64,000 nt of DNA, taken from assembly GCF_963675165.1 (NCBI RefSeq), contig NC_087384.1:5573182-5637181 (forward strand), in the 5' to 3' direction. Each line of letters opens with the position of its first letter. The first letter of the stretch is position 1. This DNA comes from Halichondria panicea. Its lineage: Eukaryota; Porifera; Demospongiae; Suberitida; Halichondriidae. The notes beneath the pieces are model-generated. The model did not search any database. It was given only the letters and a program-made list of their open reading frames with translations, and was not told the DNA's origin. The translations under genes were made by a program, and so were the position numbers. Shown one piece after another: positions 57,901-64,000 of the stretch.

Positions 57901-59951
57901 AACAATCACATGCATGCATTTGTATAGACACTGTTTAGGAAGTTTCTAGAAGCCCAATTAAAGGGCTGGTAATTGTAGTATCCCGAGGGTTCTACTAGCC
58001 CTGACTCGTGAGGACTTCTAAATCATGTGGAAACTTCCTTTTTTTGATCTAAAGTGTATTATTTCTATAATCACATTTTTTAAGTCAAGTATAATTCCAT
58101 CCCAGGATAACTACTTCCAGTACGTGGTGCGAGGCAAAACGTAGATTTCCTGCCTTCACTACCCCAGAGCGTCTGAGGACATTCCACCAGATATGTTTAA
58201 CCAAAACAATACCGGCGTCTTTTCGTTCATATTGTGAGGCAGCTCTAAAAGCAGAAAAATCAGGCAGCACAGACAACACTGTTGTCCCCTCGGCTGATAT
58301 ATATAAGTTCAGGCACTGCAAGGCTTATGTGGTCGAAGGGGATGCAGCAAACATGTGCTGCCAAGATGTTAGGGATGTCTACCCTACATTCATGGGCTCA
58401 AATCTCTTCCTGGCTGACATACCCGTGGTATAATTATGTGCATGCATGCACGTACAGCTATAACACATGTATATGTTATAGCTACGTATATAAACACTCC
58501 TGATATTATACTTACATGTTGTTCAACTTCGTGCAGGCGTGGACAACAGAACAAATTCAAAGCCTTGTGTACACCACAAAACAGCTGAATACAATACCCG
58601 AGAAAACTGTGAGCACATTTAATGTTGCATTGATTAGCACCAGTCTCTCAAAAATTGAAGAACTGAAGAATTGTTTGTTGAAGTGCTACGAACACGTCAG
58701 TGTGTGCTACTGGCAGACAGGGTGCACAGGTAAACTATGTTCAATAATAATTCATCGACATTGTACATTTAACAACTTGTGTCACACGGTGTGTGCAAAT
58801 CCATCGGTTTTTCGCCTCCGCTATAATTATACACTCAAAATAACAACGCTATAAATATTTCGCATGACTGTATATAATATTTATCGTGTAACAACTGTAT
58901 AATAGCGTGAACTTTTTCGAGGTGCTTAATTTTTCCTGATTTCGTGGGTTAGCAATCCTACTAATTATCTGCTGTAACTCGCAAAGATTTAAGGTGTGGC
59001 TTCTGGTAAGCACGAACATTGTGCAACGAATTGCTTTTAGAGGCCTTTACAAAATATATAAGCACCTCGAACATTTCGCACTATTATGTACACATGCAGC
59101 CTATTATATCGTACATAACTATAAGCATAATAATTATTATACAGCCCATAACATTATTGTTATAGGTGGCTTAGATTCCACTCATCCACTGGGATTTATC
59201 CCATCAATTGGATGTGTGGTAGTGGGACACTACTCACTCAGTGGAAAGCTGGAGGAGGACCACTTTAACTTCGTTGAGGAAGGGCGGTCCAATTTCTTCC
59301 CCTGTATTGATCAATCCACTGCTAAGATTCCGATTTGTGTGCTGACAGGCATTATAAAGAAGCTGTCTTTTGAAGGGAGCACTGTTATTGATGCCACAAG
59401 TGAATCTGGTAATTATTATAGGATGACAGTGCATGCATGCATGATTACTATTTTATGTTTTAGATACCCAGCATGATTGTGATGTACAAACAACTATGGA
59501 CCACCTGCCATGATAGTCAGATAGTTTCGGCCTTGTTGGGCCTCGTCAGCATAGCGTAGTTGTATATATGTAATGAGTACATGTAATAAGATTACATGCA
59601 TAATAATTATTATATACATGCACATACATGTAATTATCATGTGTATAATAGTGCATGGGAATGTATCCATGCATGCACATGTACACAAGTAGAGTTCATG
59701 TATGCATGCAGTTTACCTAAATTTAGGTATTATTATAATGCAACTGTCTCTAAATTTAGGTACAACGTACAAAGTTAATGGTACATGTATACCTAAATTT
59801 AGGTAGAATTGCATAACACATCGTTTCATGCATGCATGCAGGTAACTGTGCAATTGCCTCACTACAAGCAGGAAGAGATGTGGTGGTACTCAAGGCATTG
59901 GCCCAAGCAGCACTTGCAAGAAGCCAGCTTGCAGAACTGTCAACAACATAG
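54985..59951 (+). CDS. ParB-like domain fused to degenerate N6/N4 DNA methyltransferase, 11 exons
   Basis: Exons: 54985-55182, 55263-55406, 55936-56188, 56303-56697, 56765-56878, 56963-57184, 57805-57893, 58106-58427, 58537-58729, 59166-59408, 59842-59951; all phases join, giving 760 residues. Residues about 115-198 are an acidic then basic low-complexity linker (KRMKHK). Residues about 200-330 fit the ParB/Srx fold: a leading IDLQLRNL strand, PPIAVLCI, then YELLGGQHTALARR (motif at 271-274), VYVGLTDDEALRLASRHN. The C-terminal half fits a beta-class methyltransferase in order: VVEGDAANM (about 547-555), LFLADIPVAW where DPPY/W is expected (576-579), and VIDATSESGNCAIASLQAGR (from 717) in place of DPFxGxGT. 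The DPPY change to DIPV suggests loss of catalysis, perhaps with retained binding. ParB-methylase fusions are known in phages and bacteria; a eukaryotic transposon copy is unexpected. Residues 1-110 are unrecognised. Confidence 0.82.
57397..57633. repeat. Foldback MITE, TACCGTATAGCGCGAA type, in intron 6
   Basis: Ends TACCGTATAGCGCGAATTTT and ATTTCGCGCTATACGGTA; interior arms CGTGGATTGG...CCACGAAA. Nearly the same element, reversed, at 62009-62245. It lies between exons 6 and 7 of the ParB-methyltransferase gene. Confidence 0.9.
58896..59084. repeat. Decayed TACCGTATAGCGCGAA-type MITE in intron 9
   Basis: ATAGCGTGAACTTTTTCGAG at the left and CACCTCGAACATTTCGCACT at the right; an older copy of the same family. 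Confidence 0.75.
59715..59804. repeat. Cluster of ACCTAAATTTAGGT palindromes, right side
   Basis: Two full sites (59715-59728, 59791-59804) and one partial (TCTAAATTTAGGT, about 59749-59761), in the last intron of the ParB-methyltransferase gene. Confidence 0.9.
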
Positions 59952-60182
59952 CTAGCTATGGACTAGACTATACTATACTGTTTCAAGCGTTCCGTTAACT
60001 TCTATGTTACTTTGTATATGCGGAGTATACGACTCGATCTTCATCTTATTGAATGTTCATCTGGTTAAGCAAGTCAATGGGTATCAATAGAAAATAATTG
60101 GTGTTCTCTAATCTTTGAGAAATTAACAGGGATATTAAACTAAAAAAAATGATTATGAACAAAAAACATAGCATATTAAAAT

Positions 60183-60215
60183 AAAAGAGAAAAGGAACTT
60201 TTAACAGTGAATGTG
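60183..60215 (-). repeat. Right terminal inverted repeat
   Basis: Reads AAAAGAGAAAAGGAACTTTT and then AACAGTGAATGTG, the reverse complement of the left repeat but for one base. Lies 232-264 bp after the ParB-methyltransferase stop codon. Confidence 0.88.
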
Positions 60216-62302
60216 TTCGACAGCATTTCTAGCTAGGATCACAGATAACTAACATACTTCCATATAGAGATGTGCTCTCACATTATAACTATCATAATCA
60301 TACAAACAGCATCTCACTTCACTGCCACATGTTTTATTTGAAACTCAAGAACCAGCTTGAGCTAGCTGAAGCAACAACTTGATCTAGATATAGTATCTAT
60401 ATATATACCAGTTCTCCAAGGTCTTGTAGTCAAAGAGAGATCAATCCAGTACCCAAGGACGAGGACACAAGTGTATCAAAGCAAGACAGCTATACATCAT
60501 TTATATAGCCAGGAGTATATACTCCTGATATAGTACCCACATGCAAGTCATTTGTTATACACTATTATTATAGTATAGCTTAATAAAGGTTATCTTCATC
60601 TTTTTACACAGGGAGCTCGTCTACATGTCTATGCCAGTGGATGACAATTCTTGATGTGATACACGTACTGAATAATTCTTTGTCGAATTATTACTATAAT
60701 AGCTATGAATGTATTCATCCAGGCTGATGAGAATGTGGATACAAACATGAAGATCCCATGACAAGCCCCATGAAGTCAGCAGATGCATGGTATCCGTCAG
60801 ACTGCTTCAGCAAATTACGAGTGACTTTGAAATAGATTTACAGCTTAGATGCATTCTATATGTACGTTATATTGTTTTTTTCTTGTGACATACGTGTACT
60901 CTATACTGTTTCATCACTGCTAATATCTTTATTGATCAGATGATTGTGTAATTGTTAAATGCATGGCATGCATATAGGCATGCTTTGGCATGTAAGGCTA
61001 GCACACTAAGGGTATTACTTTACATTCATTATGTGCAGTAGAGTGCACCACAGCAGTGTCCCTGAACACCCTTAAAATGGGTTAGATAACACATCATCAT
61101 AGGTATGTTTTTTACCACACTTTGTGTGTGTAAAACTTAAACAGTCATACCAACACATGAAAAATGTGTAAAGTAGCACGTCATTTTTAACAGTGTATAC
61201 TTGTGGCGCCTAAGAAGACATAGTCATAGATTGACAGCCATATACATTTCCAGCACACACTCCCAATTATAGAAAACTATATTATGGGCCATATTAAGTC
61301 GGTTGCACTGGTATAGAGCCATAATTATAAACTGTGTATGACAACACTGGAACCTATATCTAATGAAAGCACCGCGGGTACTGATGCCTCGGTGGAGGTT
61401 CCAAAGCTACTTAACATAAAACTACATAGCTAGCTTTCATACACACATTTATCATGATGAACAGTTTTAATTTTGCTGCATGCAATCACAGGGAAACTCA
61501 AATAGTGGGTAATGATCTGCTTGCCATTGTTTCGGCTTATATAATTGAGAGTGACAAAGATTAATGTGGTATTGTTTTAATGGATTATGAAGCACATGTA
61601 CAGCAAGCAGTAAAAGTCAACATCATGTACACAATATTTAATGTTCATCTTTGTGAGACTCGGTATATAGTCTAAGTAGTCTAGCGAGTGCATGTGGAAG
61701 GTATACTGGTCGCCATGGCAAATCTTATTAGTTATGTTCCGCCATGCAATCTCTTGGATAGTACAGTGACTCAGAGAACTGACTTATTAAGATCGTACCA
61801 AACACGCGTGGAATGAGGTCGAAGTTCAATTAAATTCGGCCTGGTCTCGAGGCTAAGTGTAAACATTTGGCTTTAGACGTCCGTGCGCATGCGCAGCAGG
61901 TTAAAAGGTGAGACAACACAATGTACTTCTCCTTCCTACAAAACATATATAATACACGAGTTCAGTCAATACACTATAGACACAAAATAATAAAGCGTAA
62001 GTACTATCTACCGTATAGCGCGAAATTTTCGAGGGGCTTAATTTTCGCGGATTTCGTGGGTTAGAATTCTACACGAAAATTAAGTCCACAAAAAGTGTTC
62101 TTTAATTAGAATTACCTGCTATCATGCAAAGATTTAAAGGCGTGGCTTCCGGTAAGCAGCCATTCCGCGAACATTGTGCAACGAAATGGTTTTTAGAGGC
62201 CAATCCACGAAATATAAGTGCCTCGAAAATTTCGCGCTATACGGTATATAGAAGTATATCTGCATTGGTACATATACTTATATACTGCTACACTATATAT
62301 AG
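60216..62302. other. Spacer right of the two-gene element
   Basis: Contains a reverse partial copy of the 38385 element (61365-61510), a TAGCC-type end near 61853 and a MITE (62009-62245). A stretch at 61040-61195 has several TTTTACACA / TGTGTAAA pieces suggestive of another decayed foldback. No gene seen. Confidence 0.55.
62009..62245. repeat. Foldback MITE, TACCGTATAGCGCGAA type
   Basis: Ends TACCGTATAGCGCGAAATTT and AATTTCGCGCTATACGGTA; reverse-oriented near-copy of 57397-57633. Confidence 0.92.
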
Positions 62303-63009
62303 TCAGGAAGTCCAAACATCAATTAGGTCCGCTTCGGCATAGCTAGTCTCCTGATTGGGAATATACTTATAGACTGCAAACTCAAATACACAGGAAATGT
62401 TGTTGATCATCACTGTGCGTATACGTTGCTCTTTTCCAAATTTATCTGTCAACTGTGACAAGGCGACTGATTTAAACTGCCTGCATGCAAACAACAGTGC
62501 ATTCCAAATGTCAAAATTGATTGTGATTGGCTACTAACGTACTGTTTAGGGGGCTCATAGAGGCGAAACTGATTGGTGAGCTTCTTTGAGCCAACCTTCA
62601 CTGGACGAATAATGAGCAGACATGTGTTCCTACGCTCGTACATGTAGTTATCAGGGAATAAATGACTCAGGAGCAGTTTCACTGCATGTGCGTAAAATTA
62701 TACGTATACAATTAAAGTGTGTGATGTTATTAATTTACCTATCACCTTCCTTGGTGATGCCTTTATTAGTGGCCCAACAACAACCAAGTCAATGTGTGTA
62801 CTGTCAATCGCTCCGTCTATTTTCTTTTTTACCTTAATTTATCAGAAAATAATAATTATAGCTAGTTACGTATGTCTATATTTATACTTACCAATTCAAT
62901 TTTGTCTGTGTTTTTGGCGAAACAGTTATCAGGGAGCCTCAACGCTTTGTAAAAGTGATCAATTTCAGTTGTTTCCTCAACATCACTACTAAAATCCAAA
63001 GAGACGACC
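62303..63009 (-). CDS. 3' part of an unrecognised multi-exon gene
   Basis: Four consecutive exons on the minus strand join in phase: about 63009-62892 (VVSLDFSSDVEETTEIDHFY...), 62833-62739 (IDGAIDSTHIDLVVVGPLIK), 62681-62539 (VKLLLSHLFPDNYMYERRNT...) and 62476-62303 (FKSVALSQLTDKFGKEQRIR..., stop at 62303). Acceptors and donors fit GT-AG. The protein is soluble-looking, mixed alpha/beta, without a signal. I do not recognise the family. The 5' end lies at higher coordinates; a frame at 63740-63973 (VHEDEIMQFLKSG near 63800) could hold an earlier exon, which I cannot confirm. Confidence 0.55.
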
Positions 63010-64000
63010 TAAAGAAGGAATCAAAAAATAATTGGCTTGGTTGTGTATAATTATTTTTGTACATGTACTTGATAGGCAACAAATAATATACCAGGAGCAC
63101 ATGAGAAGATTATACTACGCGGATTCTGTATCCTCCTGCCATATATACAAACCGCAAACCATGGGTCTACCTACCACTATAAGTCTTGCTATATTCATGC
63201 AGAGGTGCAGCTGTTATCGCATTGCTGCAAACATTATTCACTGCACTTAATGATATTCACTATTATAATTATTATATCAAATGGCGTTAATAAGCCTCAC
63301 ACAGAGCACTTGGCACATTATAAACAAGGAAATGTGGTTAATTAATGGACGATATTGAGTCCGCAATACTATATGCATATATAGTAGTATAAGATGTGCT
63401 CCTGATATAGTTAGACACTGGGGATTTATAGATTCCCAAAGGTACTGGTTTAGTATCCCGAGCATATAGCGAGTGTACTACAAGTGGCTGAGGGCTTCTA
63501 AATCACATGGACACCGATAAAACAGACTATAGTGTCTAACTCAGTGCGCATGCATGCGCAAACCTTGCCCTCGAGGCTTGACTATACAATACAATGTTGA
63601 TTGACAACGGATATATATATTAATTAATATGTAAGTTGCAGGTATAAGTCCTGTAGAGTGCATAAGCCCTGTAGAGTGCATGTATACCTCATCTGAGGCA
63701 CTTTTCTCATGCATGCATGCTATATACTTCCCATGCATGCTATACTTCCCATGCATGTATATCTATAATTATATGCCAATTATAAAAACCGCTTTTCAGA
63801 AACTGCATGATTTCATCCTCATGCACTGCACGTAATGAAAAGAGGGTAAAAGAATTCGTAAGAGTTCTGCATGGAAGCCGTACAATCAGCCAGCACAAGT
63901 ATAGCTGAGGCAGAGGCAATGATGACGGGAAAACCCTTGCAAGGCAAATGCAGCTGGGCACACAAGGTTTCAATATATGTGGTGCAGAAGCCCACTAGTT
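63010..64000. other. Upstream region of the unrecognised gene
   Basis: AT-rich with GCATGCATG repeats (about 63700-63760). Possible further exon material at about 63790-63960 on the minus strand; nothing else supported. Confidence 0.4.

Larger units (their letters stand above)
50398..60215. mobile_element. Two-gene DNA transposon (DDE-like gene + ParB-methyltransferase gene)
   Basis: A 9.8-kb unit bounded by inverted repeats at 50398-50430 and 60183-60215 that match at 32 of 33 positions. Both genes lie wholly inside, transcribed outward from a shared 172-bp gap (54813-54984). Their stop codons are 251 bp (left) and 264 bp (right) from the repeats, so the layout is nearly symmetric. Clusters of the palindrome ACCTAAATTTAGGT occur near both ends. 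The flanks TTGACAAT (left) and TTCGACAG (right) are similar but do not form a clean target duplication. Foldback MITEs inside introns at 57397 and 58896 show the unit has been resident for some time, yet both reading frames are intact. That the two genes form one element is an inference from the repeats and symmetry. Confidence 0.75.

Overview
The window is nuclear DNA of an animal. Genes are split by short GT-AG introns, several proteins have secreted or membrane architectures (subtilisin+CUB, ILEI/FAM3-like repeats, two-pass membrane proteins), the DNA is AT-rich, and the spacers are packed with short foldback elements. I think a sponge or similar early-branching marine invertebrate is most likely, but that is an inference; no rRNA or mitochondrial marker is present.

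Layout. 0-8 kb: a broken and an intact copy of a two-pass membrane protein with a Gly-rich N-terminus (called GlyTM here), with remnants of a retroelement between them. 8.2-13.9 kb: a complete 15-exon seryl-tRNA synthetase gene of the mitochondrial type, with one intron swollen by a tandem repeat that carries copies of the 3' splice site. 14-50 kb: a segmental duplication. The unit is GlyTM, stray SARS2 exon, ILEI-like gene (minus), subtilisin-CUB gene (minus), Cys-rich secreted gene (plus). It is present twice almost complete (14.3-31.3 kb and 36.2-48.5 kb) and once as fragments (34.0-36.2 kb). Later insertions tell the copies apart: a piggyBac gene splits one Cys-rich gene, an HSP90 fragment sits in a chimeric remnant near 48.4 kb, and several foldback elements occur in only one copy.

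50.4-60.2 kb is the most remarkable region. Two genes are transcribed divergently from a 172-bp gap. The minus-strand gene (8 exons, 922 aa) encodes a DDE/RNase H-like protein with a GHTHEDIDQ motif (DUF7869 type). The plus-strand gene (11 exons, 760 aa) encodes a ParB-like domain followed by a degenerate beta-class N6/N4 DNA methyltransferase domain. The pair is bracketed by 33-bp inverted repeats that match at 32 positions, each about 250-265 bp beyond a stop codon. Both flanks also carry clusters of the perfect palindrome ACCTAAATTTAGGT. I read this as a roughly 9.8-kb DNA transposon that carries a transposase-like gene and a ParB-methyltransferase gene; I do not recall such an element being described. 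60.2-64 kb holds foldback elements and the 3' part of an unrecognised minus-strand gene.

For multi-exon genes the span is the coding extent and the exons are listed in the evidence; exon edges were placed by hand from splice consensus and reading phase and could be off by a base or two. No tRNA, rRNA or CRISPR array was recognised.
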